Positions 24,277 through 33,232 of a stretch of DNA of 44,905 nt are shown piece after piece. This DNA comes from an uncultured Alphaproteobacteria bacterium. Lineage in GTDB: Bacteria; Pseudomonadota; Alphaproteobacteria; Rhodobacterales; Rhodobacteraceae. Position numbers and translations under genes: made by a program. Location of the stretch: assembly GCA_902530595.1 (NCBI GenBank), contig CACAAX010000011.1:1-44905 (forward strand), in the 5' to 3' direction. The notes below the pieces were generated by a model. The model was not told the origin of the DNA, made no database searches, and saw only the letters and a program-made list of their open reading frames with translations. How positions within the stretch are numbered: position 1 is the stretch's first letter; each line of letters opens with the position of its first letter.

Positions 24277-25695
24277 TCATATATCCGAAATAATTTTTTT
24301 AAATTCAGAATATTTATTAAGGGCTCTGTCACGACCAAACTTTAAGTCAACGATGGAAGTGGAAGGGCGACTTTTTTCTTGAATATTCCAACTTTTGGGC
24401 GCCATCTTACAAAACTTTTCACTTTCGGGAGTAGGTTTGAAAGTTAGTCCTAAGAATTTCATTTGATATTTACTATCAGGATCAAATTTTTTTGCTTGCA
24501 ATTCAGGGTTAAATACTCTGAAAAAAGGACTAGCGTCAGGACCTGAACCAGCCACCCATTGCCAACCCATAGCATTTGAGGCTGGATCCCAATCAATTAA
24601 ACAGTCTTCAAACCATTTTAAACCATGCCTCCAGTCAATAAGGAGATGTTTAGTCAAGTATGAAGCTACTATCATCCTTACCCTGTTATGCATTCTACCT
24701 GTGACATACATTTCTCTCATTCCCGCATCCACAATTGGTTGTCCGGTCAAGCCTCTTTTCCAGCTATTTAGCTCATCCTCGTTCACTCTCCAAGGGAAAT
24801 GATCCCATTCGGCTTTCCAATTTTTTCTAAGAATGTGGGGACTGAAGTAAGAAAGATACCAAGCAAAATCACGCCATGCTAATTGCCTTATAAACATCTC
24901 TTTTTCTTTGAACGCTACATCTTTATGACCAACGGCCGAATGCCAGATTTCTCGGGCGGAGATTTCACCATAGGCAAGGTTCTCAGAAAGGTTTGAGCTT
25001 TCTGTCAAATCAACCCTATCTCTTGCTTGTCCATAATTTTTAAGTCTCTGATGCAGAAAGCTATTCAGATTTTTTTTAGCTTTTTCCTCACCAACATGTA
25101 CCCTTTCAATTAAATACTCTTTTCCTTGGCCTATATCCTTATCCAATTTCCACTCGCTAAGATAATCACTCTTTGGCCATTTCATGGGTGAAATAAGTTT
25201 AGTGGGTTTTGGTACCGTTGGTTTTACCTCTTGTTTTGATAATGCTCTCCAGAAAGGCGTAAATACTTTATAGTATGATCCCGCATTAGTTTGAGTTTTC
25301 CAGGGTGAGTGCAAGAGAAGTCCTTCGGTAGACTTTACTTCAACTCCTTGTTCCTTAAAATAGGATTTGATTTCAGTATCTCTTTTAACCGAATTTTCAT
25401 CATATAGCCTATTCCAAAAAATTTTAAAGTCGCCAATCAACGATCTTAATTCTTTTAACACATAAAGTGGATTACCTTTTTTTAAAATAAGTTTTGAATT
25501 GTGTTTCTCTAAATCTAAAGAAAGGCTCTCTATTGACAATCCCAGCCTCCACTTAAATGCTGCCCCAGCATTATCAGTATGCTCATCCAATATAAACAGT
25601 GGGACTATGGGTCTACCATCTAGCGTCGCACTGTAAAGAGCTGGGTTATCACTCAAACGAAGGTCTCTTCGAAACCAAACTACATTTACACTCAT
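24277..25695 (-). CDS. phrB: deoxyribodipyrimidine photolyase
   Basis: A light-driven repair enzyme for cyclobutane pyrimidine dimers (472 residues, normal length). The N-terminal antenna-binding alpha/beta domain begins VVWFRRDLRLSDNPAL. The C-terminal FAD domain contains FIRQLAWRDFAWYL, GMREMYVTGRMHNRVRM and WQWVAGSGPDASPFFRVFNP, which supply FAD contacts, the Trp electron-transfer chain and dimer-binding residues. The class I CPD type is most likely. It is flanked by the class V aminotransferase (15 nt upstream) and the flavoprotein gene (1 nt downstream), placing DNA photorepair and lipid modification in one operon. Confidence 0.95.
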   Translation of the reverse strand: MSVNVVWFRRDLRLSDNPALYSATLDGRPIVPLFILDEHTDNAGAAFKWRLGLSIESLSLDLEKHNSKLILKKGNPLYVLKELRSLIGDFKIFWNRLYDENSVKRDTEIKSYFKEQGVEVKSTEGLLLHSPWKTQTNAGSYYKVFTPFWRALSKQEVKPTVPKPTKLISPMKWPKSDYLSEWKLDKDIGQGKEYLIERVHVGEEKAKKNLNSFLHQRLKNYGQARDRVDLTESSNLSENLAYGEISAREIWHSAVGHKDVAFKEKEMFIRQLAWRDFAWYLSYFSPHILRKNWKAEWDHFPWRVNEDELNSWKRGLTGQPIVDAGMREMYVTGRMHNRVRMIVASYLTKHLLIDWRHGLKWFEDCLIDWDPASNAMGWQWVAGSGPDASPFFRVFNPELQAKKFDPDSKYQMKFLGLTFKPTPESEKFCKMAPKSWNIQEKSRPSTSIVDLKFGRDRALNKYSEFKKIISDI

Positions 25696-25710
25696 AATAA
25701 ATCCGATTAT

Positions 25711-26937
25711 CTAAAGGTGTCGATCGAGGCCACTCATTAATTTCTCAACATCGTTGCCCGAGGTGTAGTGAACAAAACTCAATCTTATTACTCCCTCATG
25801 GATATCTACATCGAGCGCCTGAAGGAGACGGACCGCATAAAAGTCACCGCTCCCTACCGAGACATTTAGTTCGTTTAATTCTTTTGCAAGCTCAATATTT
25901 GATTTTTTTGTTACTATGGCAACTGTTGGAACTCTATCTTCAATTTCGTAAGAGCCCAACAATCTAATATCTTTTTTGGTTTTCAAAAAATCGAGCAAAG
26001 GTTTCAGTAATTTCCTTTCTTGATTAGAAATTAGATTATTTAGCTTATCAATACATGAACTTGATGATAATTCGCTATTCAGATGATGGTCACTGAGAGA
26101 GTGGTAGTAGTCATAGATGCCACCCAACGCGGCGACTTGAGCATGATCAGGTCCAGCAGGTGTAAATCTCTTATTTGGAAATTCTTGATTAAAATAATGA
26201 CATTGGCTCTCTAATTCTGTAGCCAAACTATCTGAAACATACATAACGCCAAGATGTGGCCCAAATGTTTTATAAGATGAAAATAGATATATATCCGGAC
26301 AAAAATCATTGATTTGCGGTATCCCGTGAGGTGCATAGCTTACTCCATCCACACAGGTAAAGGCCCCTGCTTCTTTAGCTATTGTACAAATGTCTTTAAC
26401 GGGGTTTACTTGGCCTATTATGTTAGAAACATGCGGAAAAGCTATCAAACAAACAGTTTTATCAACTAGTTTTTTCAAATCATCTAAATAAAGGCTGCCA
26501 TTAGACCTTACTTTCCACTCTCTGACCTCAAAGCCTTGGCTTGCTAAATTTCTCCATACGCCGGTATTAGACTCATGATCTTGATTGGAGACTACGATGA
26601 CCTTTTTTTTATTTTTTGATAACCGAAGCGCATTAGCTAAAACGTACGTATTTTGAGAAGTTGAAGGACCCACGTGAAGATTTTTTAACGGAACTCGCAA
26701 TAATTGAGCAATCTTTTTACAACTGTTATCCATTTCTTCACCAGCCTCTATAGACCCGTTGAAATACCCATAAGGCTGTACCTTTGTTGTTTGATAAAAC
26801 TTTGTAAGTTTATCTACCACAAACTTACAAGGAAAACTTCCCCCAGCATTTTCAAAGAATGCTTTTTCACTAAGGGGGTTATCTACGTCGAAGGCATAAA
26901 AATGCCTTCTCACAAAGTTTAAATCAAAATCTTTCAT
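25711..26937 (-). CDS. class V aminotransferase, cysteine-desulfurase-like (TIGR01976 type)
   Basis: A PLP enzyme of 408 residues. The N-terminal FFENAGGSFPCKFVVDKLT is typical of the cysteine-desulfurase-like (VC1184) subfamily. The PLP site shows SNQDHESN (about 117-124), D197 (VDGVS), H204, and the Schiff-base lysine K223 in FSSYKTFGPHLG. The C-terminal domain ends VIRLSFVHYTSGNDVEKLM. It may mobilise sulfur from cysteine or act on a related amino acid; unlike IscS/SufS there is no scaffold gene nearby. It sits between ccr and the photolyase gene with 15-nt gaps on both sides. Confidence 0.88.
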   Translation of the reverse strand: MKDFDLNFVRRHFYAFDVDNPLSEKAFFENAGGSFPCKFVVDKLTKFYQTTKVQPYGYFNGSIEAGEEMDNSCKKIAQLLRVPLKNLHVGPSTSQNTYVLANALRLSKNKKKVIVVSNQDHESNTGVWRNLASQGFEVREWKVRSNGSLYLDDLKKLVDKTVCLIAFPHVSNIIGQVNPVKDICTIAKEAGAFTCVDGVSYAPHGIPQINDFCPDIYLFSSYKTFGPHLGVMYVSDSLATELESQCHYFNQEFPNKRFTPAGPDHAQVAALGGIYDYYHSLSDHHLNSELSSSSCIDKLNNLISNQERKLLKPLLDFLKTKKDIRLLGSYEIEDRVPTVAIVTKKSNIELAKELNELNVSVGSGDFYAVRLLQALDVDIHEGVIRLSFVHYTSGNDVEKLMSGLDRHL

Positions 26938-26952
26938 CTCACAAAGGTGGTT

Positions 26953-28206
26953 TTACTTAGATCCTTGACCCCTAGACGTTGCATTAACTAAACACGCCAT
27001 ATTTCCACTTGGATGCTTGTTTTCATGCATTAACTGATGCGCATGACCAATCTGCTCAAAATCATATGTTTCCGACAAGCACGGATCCACCTTTTTTTGG
27101 ATAACTAATTCATTAACTGCACTTGCTTCATCGTCATTTGCTACATGTGATCCCTGCAACCTTTTTTGATGCATCCAATGATATCTTAAGTCGAGAGTGA
27201 CATTGTAGCCAGTTGTACCAGCACAAACGACCACCATACCACCAAGAGCACATACAAAACCAGACGTAGGCAAAGTAGCTTCTCCTGGATGTTCAAATAC
27301 AATTTTTGGGTTTGTCCTCTCTCCAAGTATGTCCCATATAGCTTTACCAAAAGATCTAGCTCCTGCCATCCACTCATTGAATGCAGGATCATCTGTATCA
27401 GGTAGTGGTCCCCAATGGCTAAAATCATTTCTATTTATTACACCAACAGCTCCTTTATCCATACAGAACTGTCTCTTCCCTTCATCAGATATTACAGCTA
27501 TTGGCTTTCCTCCTAACGCAGAGACAATCTGTAATGCCATGGCACCGAGTCCACCAGCCGCTCCCCAAACAAGAACAACATCATCTTTTTCCACAGTATG
27601 TGGAGCCCAGCCCATAAGCTGCCTGTAAGCTGTTGATGCACAGAGCATATAACACGCCGACTCCTCCCAGGTGAGATGGTCAGGCTTCTTCAAAATTTGA
27701 TGTGATTGTGCTTTGGCAAATTGACAATATGACCCATAGTTAGTTTCGTAGCCCCACACCTTAGCTGAGGGCGCAAGCATTGGGTCCTTGCCCGATAATA
27801 CCCAAGGGTCATCAGCTTGCCAAGTACCAGAATGAATCACTACCTCGTCGCCCACCTTGACATTGGCAACGTCATCTCCAACTTGATATACGATACCTGA
27901 GGCATCTGAACCACCAGCATGAAAAGTCTCAGGCTCACCTTTCTTTTGTCGTGTTGCTATAACATCTACAGGGTACCCAAGAGCCGCCCAAACATTATTA
28001 TAATTTATCCCCGTAGCCATAACATAAACCAAAACATCTTTTGGCCCAATCGATGGAACATCTATTACTTCACTTTTCCATGCATCAATCGGCTTACCAA
28101 ATCTATCCTGTCTAACCATAAATGCATGCATTTTTGATGGAACCTCTCCAAGAGGTGGTTGGTCGCCTAAATCATATAGTTCTTTCGTGCTCACATTACT
28201 CTCCAT
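26953..28206 (-). CDS. ccr: crotonyl-CoA carboxylase/reductase
   Basis: Ccr reductively carboxylates crotonyl-CoA to ethylmalonyl-CoA with NADPH and CO2, the key step of the ethylmalonyl-CoA pathway. The 417-residue MDR-type protein has the family signatures [30 protein letters not shown] (the Asn of the CO2 pocket), [38 protein letters not shown] (NADPH) and [14 protein letters not shown] 28194 (codon 5) has GGAGAG just upstream and is an alternative start. No other ethylmalonyl-CoA pathway gene is adjacent. Placement within a photolyase/lipid operon is unusual. Confidence 0.92.
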   Translation of the reverse strand: MESNVSTKELYDLGDQPPLGEVPSKMHAFMVRQDRFGKPIDAWKSEVIDVPSIGPKDVLVYVMATGINYNNVWAALGYPVDVIATRQKKGEPETFHAGGSDASGIVYQVGDDVANVKVGDEVVIHSGTWQADDPWVLSGKDPMLAPSAKVWGYETNYGSYCQFAKAQSHQILKKPDHLTWEESACYMLCASTAYRQLMGWAPHTVEKDDVVLVWGAAGGLGAMALQIVSALGGKPIAVISDEGKRQFCMDKGAVGVINRNDFSHWGPLPDTDDPAFNEWMAGARSFGKAIWDILGERTNPKIVFEHPGEATLPTSGFVCALGGMVVVCAGTTGYNVTLDLRYHWMHQKRLQGSHVANDDEASAVNELVIQKKVDPCLSETYDFEQIGHAHQLMHENKHPSGNMACLVNATSRGQGSK

Positions 28207-28223
28207 AAATTTGTATTTTTAAA

Positions 28224-28844
28224 CTAGTGTGTTCCCCATTTAATTTTGCATAATTCTGCGCTTCTACCTTCAAAATCCCATACACGACCAAACGCTCGAA
28301 CTCGCCCTTGTTCAGCTGTTGAAATAATAACCTCCGGCCCCATCCAATATGTTGAGTTTTGGAAAGTTACTGGCTTCCCTTTCTCCAAGCCTTCAATAGG
28401 CTTAATAACCCCCTGAATTTTTTTTCCAACATTCACTATTCGCTTTTCACCTTCTGTTTTGTACTCAACTGGAGATCGCTCACTACCAAGGTATGTTCCT
28501 GTCAATATTGAAAAAAGACCTGTTGTACCACCAACTTTTCCAGAGAATATTTTATCAAGAGCGTCAAAAGCCTCATCTCCTGCACTATCATCGATAAATG
28601 CCCCGATAGTCCAATTTCCTCTTGCCATTTTTCCAGGAATTTCCATCAGCATTCCTACATTAAGGCCTGAGAGATCTACATCACGAAAGTGTCCGTTATC
28701 TATTCTTACAGCTAACCAAGTTTGACAATAACCCTCAGTAGGAGGATGATCTCCAAGACTTACAGCACAAGGACAAAACACAGTACAATTACAATTTAGT
28801 GCGAGCTCCCCATTAATAGCCCAATCTACTTTCTCCGAACCCAT
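28224..28844 (-). CDS. DUF1326 domain protein
   Basis: A 206-residue soluble protein. The N-terminal NCNCTVFCPCAVSL (about 18-31) has the family CxC-x4-PC cysteine cluster, suggesting metal (possibly copper or iron) or thiol chemistry. GYCQTWLAV and GRVWDFEGRSAELCKIKW add two more conserved cysteines. Function is unknown; the gene is very frequently next to a DUF2182 membrane protein, as here (19 nt apart). It is second in the minus-strand run leading into ccr. Confidence 0.88.
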   Translation of the reverse strand: MGSEKVDWAINGELALNCNCTVFCPCAVSLGDHPPTEGYCQTWLAVRIDNGHFRDVDLSGLNVGMLMEIPGKMARGNWTIGAFIDDSAGDEAFDALDKIFSGKVGGTTGLFSILTGTYLGSERSPVEYKTEGEKRIVNVGKKIQGVIKPIEGLEKGKPVTFQNSTYWMGPEVIISTAEQGRVRAFGRVWDFEGRSAELCKIKWGTH

Positions 28845-28863
28845 ATCCTATACTCCTAAAGTT

Positions 28864-29619
28864 TCACCACCAAACTAACACGGTTCCAGAACCAATCAAG
28901 ATTAAAGATAGTGGTTTTGAGATATATTTTCCATAATCAGGAATTTTCTCTAACATCATGAAAAAAGTCATTATAGCCATAAAAGCTAAATTCATAACTC
29001 CCCCGACAAAAGCTAATGCCATTAGAGCCCAACAGCAGCCAAGACAAAACAGTCCGATCGATACCCCCATGTTGAAGGACCCGCTATTCCCACTCTTCCA
29101 GTTCTGTAGGAAGAAAGTAAAGGGCCTTTGGCATTTGATTAGACATGCTTCTTTATATGAACTAAGCTGATATAATCCTGCTAATACTAGAAAGCCAGAA
29201 CTGATCAGAGTGCTCACAAACGCTCCCTGAGCATTTAGCAAATAAAGCCTTCCAAGAAAAACCTGTGTTAAAGACATTAAAATAGAAAAAATCATCCAGA
29301 TACTTAAGAAACCTGTAATGAACCACCAAAAACTATTTTCTCTTTTTCCACCACTTTCCAATATATCTTCATATGTTTTGAGCGTTGGAATTATAGTAGG
29401 TGACATCATTGCGATACTCATTAAAAACCACATAAAAAAAACCCCAATGATATTTAAGTCCGAAACCGAATTGCTGCAAATCTCTACTACCCTTGTGACG
29501 AAATTTGCATTATTTGGCAAAAGACTCTCTAGTGCCATTACCACAATTGCAATCCATGCAATTAATAAGACAGTGTAGAAAATAATCCAATTATTTATGC
29601 GAGTGGTTATATTTGCCAT
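28864..29619 (-). CDS. DUF2182 predicted metal-binding integral membrane protein
   Basis: The 251-residue inner-membrane protein has about six hydrophobic helices. Family features are MWFLMSIAMMSPTIIPTLKTY (the Met-rich MxxAMMxP helix), SYKEACLIKCQRPFTFFLQNW (loop with conserved Lys/Cys) and GLFCLGCCWALM with MTFFMMLEKI near the end. Met and Cys inside membrane helices suggest soft-metal (copper) handling, an inference. It forms a pair with DUF1326 and is the first gene of the nine-gene run; its promoter should lie at 29620-29893. Confidence 0.88.
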   Translation of the reverse strand: MANITTRINNWIIFYTVLLIAWIAIVVMALESLLPNNANFVTRVVEICSNSVSDLNIIGVFFMWFLMSIAMMSPTIIPTLKTYEDILESGGKRENSFWWFITGFLSIWMIFSILMSLTQVFLGRLYLLNAQGAFVSTLISSGFLVLAGLYQLSSYKEACLIKCQRPFTFFLQNWKSGNSGSFNMGVSIGLFCLGCCWALMALAFVGGVMNLAFMAIMTFFMMLEKIPDYGKYISKPLSLILIGSGTVLVWW

Positions 29620-29893
29620 TTGTATAATATTAACGGAATAAAACGCTTTTCTTATGATATACTTTTTTTACCAAAAACTATCCCTTACATGATGCGTTGC
29701 ATAAAAAGTCAAATATTTTTTTATGCTTGAATGTTTCTAATTTAAACGTTTTTCTATTATTATTATGCTTTAGCAATTTTCACAAAATTAAATGTCTTTT
29801 TCATATTGTTACCTTTTATGCTATTGGTACTTATCAATAATCAAACCCATAATCGTTATTCAATTCTTTTAGATAGACCATAAAAAATCCAAA
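29620..29893. other. 274-bp divergent promoter region between DUF2182 and ccmA
   Basis: Very AT-rich, no open frame of note. It must drive the long minus-strand operon and the ccm operon. On the minus strand TTGACT (about 29705-29710) is a possible -35 element but lacks a good -10 at the right distance. No recognisable terminator or small RNA. Confidence 0.4.
29824..29853 (+). promoter_or_regulatory. candidate promoter of the ccm operon
   Basis: TTGGTA (29824-29829), an 18-nt spacer and CATAAT (29848-29853), 40 nt before ATG 29894. Reasonable but unproven in such AT-rich sequence. Confidence 0.3.
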
Positions 29894-30520
29894 ATGAAAC
29901 AAGCTCAAAGTTCTATTTCGATAAATTCATTATATTGCGCGATTGATAGCAAAGTAATACTCAGTGATATAAATTTCAATTTAAATTCGGGGCAGTCGAT
30001 TACTATTACAGGCCCAAACGGAGTTGGCAAGACACTTCTTTTGAACACAATTGTTGGGTTCAAATCAATTTTCAAAGGCAAAATATCGATAAACAAAATT
30101 AATCTTTCCAATGATCCCTCAAATAGGCAGGAACACATAGGATACTACGGGCACAAAACCTCTATCCATACTGGGCTAACAGTAATGGAGACAATAGAAT
30201 ATTGGAAAGCATATTACAGCTCGGATGCTAATACTAGCGAGTTGATAAAATTCTGGGATCTACCAAATAAACTTGTTGAAAGTTGTTCCGAGGGTCAGCG
30301 AAAAAGACTAGCCTTGGTGAGACTTTCCTTGATGAATAGAAATATTTGGATACTTGATGAGCCAACAACAAACCTAGATTTTGTTGGCAAGAAAAAGTTT
30401 TTGGAACTACACACCTCTCATCTTAGGGCAGGAGGCTTGTCGATAATTACTTCTCATGAACCGGCACAAGTTAAGGGACATAAAATAATTAATCTAGAAA
30501 GACATAGCGGTAAAAATTAA
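29894..30520 (+). CDS. ccmA: cytochrome c maturation ABC transporter ATP-binding subunit
   Basis: ATPase of the CcmABCD complex that releases holo-CcmE for haem transfer to apocytochromes c. The 208-residue ABC domain has Walker A GPNGVGKT (40-47), an ABC signature CSEGQRKRLALVRL and Walker B WILDEPTTNLD, all intact. Usual length. First gene of ccmA-B-C-D-G, with a one-base gap to ccmB. Confidence 0.95.
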   Translation: MKQAQSSISINSLYCAIDSKVILSDINFNLNSGQSITITGPNGVGKTLLLNTIVGFKSIFKGKISINKINLSNDPSNRQEHIGYYGHKTSIHTGLTVMETIEYWKAYYSSDANTSELIKFWDLPNKLVESCSEGQRKRLALVRLSLMNRNIWILDEPTTNLDFVGKKKFLELHTSHLRAGGLSIITSHEPAQVKGHKIINLERHSGKN

Positions 30521-30521
30521 A

Positions 30522-31169
30522 ATGCTAAATATTCTTCGACTAGAATTTCTATTGGTAATAAGGACTGGTGCACACGTAGTTTTGGCTTTTTCCTTCTTTT
30601 TATTCTTTATCCTCTTATTCGCGCTTTCGGCATTTGGTGATAACTTTGTGCTTAGTAATATAGGTCTAACTGCAGTTTGGTTAAGTCTTTTAATGTCTAT
30701 CTTGCTTACTCTAAACAAAGTCATTCATGAAGATTACGAAAGTGGTATTTTGGACTATCTTTTGATCGCTGATATTCCCCTAGAAGTAACAATGTTTTTA
30801 AAAACGATTGTTCATTGGGTTTCAGTTGTTATTCCGCTCATAATTATAATTCCAGTTGTCTTGATTACATTTCAAATAAGCTCTGATCATATTTTAAGAA
30901 TTTTTATAGTGCTACTGTGTGGATCTCCTTCACTCAGCTTTACAGGAACAATGATATCCTGCCTAACGTTATCAAACCGCAGTAATTTTCTTCTTACAAC
31001 AATTACTATACCGTTTTATTTCCCAACTCTTCTTTTAGGAATTTTCTGCTGCAGTTCCAGCACCACCGATTTATTTGCCTTGGAATATTTGCTACTATAC
31101 GCAAATACACTATTTACTGTGGTACTCAGTCCCTATATATCTGCGTATGCAATTAAACTGAATTATTAA
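30522..31169 (+). CDS. ccmB: haem exporter protein CcmB
   Basis: This 215-residue polytopic membrane partner of CcmA has six predicted helices. Family features are LRLEFLLVIRTGAHV at the N-terminus and YESGILDYLLIADIPLE (matching the DxxDGxLExLLLSPxPL loop in altered form). The strongest support is position: directly after ccmA and 4 nt before ccmC. Confidence 0.92.
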   Translation: MLNILRLEFLLVIRTGAHVVLAFSFFLFFILLFALSAFGDNFVLSNIGLTAVWLSLLMSILLTLNKVIHEDYESGILDYLLIADIPLEVTMFLKTIVHWVSVVIPLIIIIPVVLITFQISSDHILRIFIVLLCGSPSLSFTGTMISCLTLSNRSNFLLTTITIPFYFPTLLLGIFCCSSSTTDLFALEYLLLYANTLFTVVLSPYISAYAIKLNY

Positions 31170-31173
31170 CAAA

Positions 31174-31902
31174 ATGAAAAACAGCGCGTTAAATAAATTT
31201 TGGAAGTTCTCTAACCCGGTACTTTTTAAAAAACTAACAAAGATAATATCACCTCTTGCAGGTTTGATAGCTGTTTTAGCAATTATACCTGGTTTAGTTT
31301 GGGGGGTGTTCTTTACTGGCCCTGACTATAAGCAACTGGAGACAGTGAAAATAATTTTTATCCATGTTCCTGCAGCATTCTTAGCAATAAACGTATATCT
31401 TATGATGACTGTAGCCTCTATAGTTTGGTTGATTAGGCGCCAATACGTGAGCGCATTAGCAGCTAAATCGTCTGCAATGATTGGTTTAATAATGACTATT
31501 GCTACGATAATAACAGGAAGTTTGTGGGGTAGCAGCACTTGGGGAACTTACTGGGTTTGGGACCCTCGACTAACCTCATTTGCAGTTCTGCTATGTTTCT
31601 ACGTGGGGTACATCATCTTATGGTCGGCTATCAAACCTTTAGAACGGGCAGCAAATGTTACTTCTTTATTTTGTATATTAGGATCTGTTTTCGCTCTTCT
31701 ATCTCGGTATATCGTGTTTTTTATAGATCAGGGTCTACATCAAGGCCCAACTTTGTCTCTTGACGAAGAAAAGAATATTGATGACAGCTACTATTTTCCA
31801 CTTATTTTAGCATTAGTTGGGTTTTCATCTCTTTTTGTTTATCTTTTACTTGTACGAACAACTACGGAGCTTAATAAATTGAAGCTAAAATTAATGGGAT
31901 AG
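31174..31902 (+). CDS. ccmC: haem-handling protein CcmC
   Basis: CcmC binds haem at the periplasmic face and loads it onto CcmE. The 242-residue protein has six membrane helices, the two axial His candidates H64 (FIHVPAAF) and H189 (DQGLHQGPT), and the tryptophan-rich periplasmic motif at 123-130. That motif reads WGTYWVWD, whereas the family consensus is WGxWWxWD, so one conserved aromatic is Tyr instead of Trp. Otherwise intact and complete. Confidence 0.95.
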   Translation: MKNSALNKFWKFSNPVLFKKLTKIISPLAGLIAVLAIIPGLVWGVFFTGPDYKQLETVKIIFIHVPAAFLAINVYLMMTVASIVWLIRRQYVSALAAKSSAMIGLIMTIATIITGSLWGSSTWGTYWVWDPRLTSFAVLLCFYVGYIILWSAIKPLERAANVTSLFCILGSVFALLSRYIVFFIDQGLHQGPTLSLDEEKNIDDSYYFPLILALVGFSSLFVYLLLVRTTTELNKLKLKLMG

Positions 31903-31912
31903 TCCGGGACCA

Positions 31913-32068
31913 ATGTTAGGAATTTTTGGGAAGTTTTCTTTTGTAATCATTGCATCTTATGTGAGCACAATTGCTCTTATATCAGCCCTGATAATACAAA
32001 CCCTAATTTCTAAGATAAAAACAGATAAAGAATTAAGAAAAAAAGAAACTAAAAATGAGTCAAATTAG
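31913..32068 (+). CDS. ccmD: haem exporter accessory protein CcmD
   Basis: ATG 31913 to TAG 32066-32068 gives 51 residues: one membrane helix (FSFVIIASYVSTIALISALI, about 8-27) and a charged C-terminal tail rich in Lys/Glu. This is the size and topology of CcmD, which holds holo-CcmE in the CcmABC complex. Position (11 nt after ccmC, overlapping ccmG by 14 nt) makes the call firm even though CcmD sequences are poorly conserved. Confidence 0.88.
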   Translation: MLGIFGKFSFVIIASYVSTIALISALIIQTLISKIKTDKELRKKETKNESN

Positions 32069-32621
32069 TTTCAAAATTATTTTAGTAATACCCATATTTA
32101 TTTTACTTTGCCTCTCTTTGTTCGTGGTTTTTGCTTACGATATCGAAATGGCAAATGGCAAATTAAGTATTAAATCAAATATATCGAAACAAATAAAAAG
32201 TAATCTGATCGGTCAAAAAAAGCCTAACTTTTATTTAACTCCTCTGAACCACTGGGAGACTCCCCAAGAAAAACATCTTGATGTTTCAAACTACAAGTTG
32301 GTGAACTTCTGGGCTAGCTGGTGTGCTCCCTGCAGAGCAGAACATAAATCCTTAATGTCAATTCAAAAGAATGGATACCATATAATTGGCGTAAATTATA
32401 AAGATAATCCTTTAAACGCACAAAAATTTCTTACAGAACTAGGCAATCCATATGTAGCAATCGGTTCAGACCAATCTGGTAAAACAGCTATAGACTGGGG
32501 AGTTTATGGAATACCCGAAACTTTCCTTCTTGATAAAGAAAACAATATCTTACTAAGGATTGCGGGACCGATAACTAGTACCATATACGAGAATAAGCTT
32601 AAAACTTATCTTGAAAAATAA
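32055..32621 (+). CDS. ccmG: thiol:disulfide oxidoreductase CcmG/DsbE
   Basis: A membrane-anchored periplasmic thioredoxin-like protein that reduces the CXXCH cysteines of apocytochrome c. The 188 residues comprise one N-terminal anchor helix (7-28) and a thioredoxin fold with the active site FWASWCAPCRAEH (C90, C93), the DsbE-type acidic GVNYKDNPLNAQKF segment and the cis-Pro loop YGIPETFLLD. It ends 2 nt before the convergent ispZ stop. ccmE, ccmF and ccmH are not in this window. Confidence 0.95.
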   Translation: MSQISFKIILVIPIFILLCLSLFVVFAYDIEMANGKLSIKSNISKQIKSNLIGQKKPNFYLTPLNHWETPQEKHLDVSNYKLVNFWASWCAPCRAEHKSLMSIQKNGYHIIGVNYKDNPLNAQKFLTELGNPYVAIGSDQSGKTAIDWGVYGIPETFLLDKENNILLRIAGPITSTIYENKLKTYLEK

Positions 32622-32623
32622 GT

Positions 32624-33226
32624 CTAGTTTTCCTTATCAATAAGATATTTCTGAAATAACTTATATTGAAAAGCAAAAAACAGTAGGCTTAAAATTGGCA
32701 TTCCAAAAGTTTTAAAATTCACCCATTGATCTTGGCCAAAATACCTCCATACCAGTTCATTAAGAAAGGCAAGGCTAATAAAAAAAATAATTATTCTCTT
32801 TGTGAGAAGCATCCACCCTTCTTCTTCTAAGGCTAACGTGGATCCCATTAAACTTTGTAATAAGCTTCTTTTTCTCATTAGACCCATGATCAGAACTACC
32901 GCAAAACTGAGATAGATAATTGTAGGTTTCATCTTTATGAATGTGGGATCTTTGAACCAGATTGTTAATGCACCAAAAAAGATTACTACAACCGCCGTAA
33001 TAACAGACATTTTGGATATCGTTCCTAAGATCAGGTAATTTAATAACGATGCAATTAATAAGATGGGTACGAATACCTTTGTGGCAAAGATTATCTTTTC
33101 AACCGAAAGGTCTTCACCGGTCAGATTATTTGAGTTGGGAAAATAGTAATAAGCCAGAAAGAATGCTATCAATGGAACAAACTCTAAAATACTTTTTGTG
33201 AACGAATTTTCTTCTTTTTTTTCCAT
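32624..33226 (-). CDS. ispZ: inner-membrane septation protein A (YciB/IspZ family)
   Basis: The 200-residue protein has about five membrane helices. Family hallmarks are EFVPLIAFFLAYYYF at the N-terminus, WFKDPTFIKMKPTIIY in the middle and LNELVWRYFGQDQWVNFKTFG near the end. YciB proteins affect cell-envelope integrity and septation. It is encoded 6 nt after ftsY, as in many alphaproteobacteria. Confidence 0.92.
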   Translation of the reverse strand: MEKKEENSFTKSILEFVPLIAFFLAYYYFPNSNNLTGEDLSVEKIIFATKVFVPILLIASLLNYLILGTISKMSVITAVVVIFFGALTIWFKDPTFIKMKPTIIYLSFAVVLIMGLMRKRSLLQSLMGSTLALEEEGWMLLTKRIIIFFISLAFLNELVWRYFGQDQWVNFKTFGMPILSLLFFAFQYKLFQKYLIDKEN

Positions 33227-33232
33227 TAATAA

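Noticed and set aside
24276-24338. Longer start of the UfaD-like gene overlapping the photolyase gene
   Set aside because: The added 21 residues precede the FAD motif that should be N-terminal, and ATG 24275 gives a normal 1-nt gap.
29620-29893. RpoE/ChrR-type promoter (TGATCC with a spaced -10) for the photo-oxidative operon
   Set aside because: A TAAGAA-like string exists on the minus strand, but no matching -35 sits at the right distance, so I do not claim this control.
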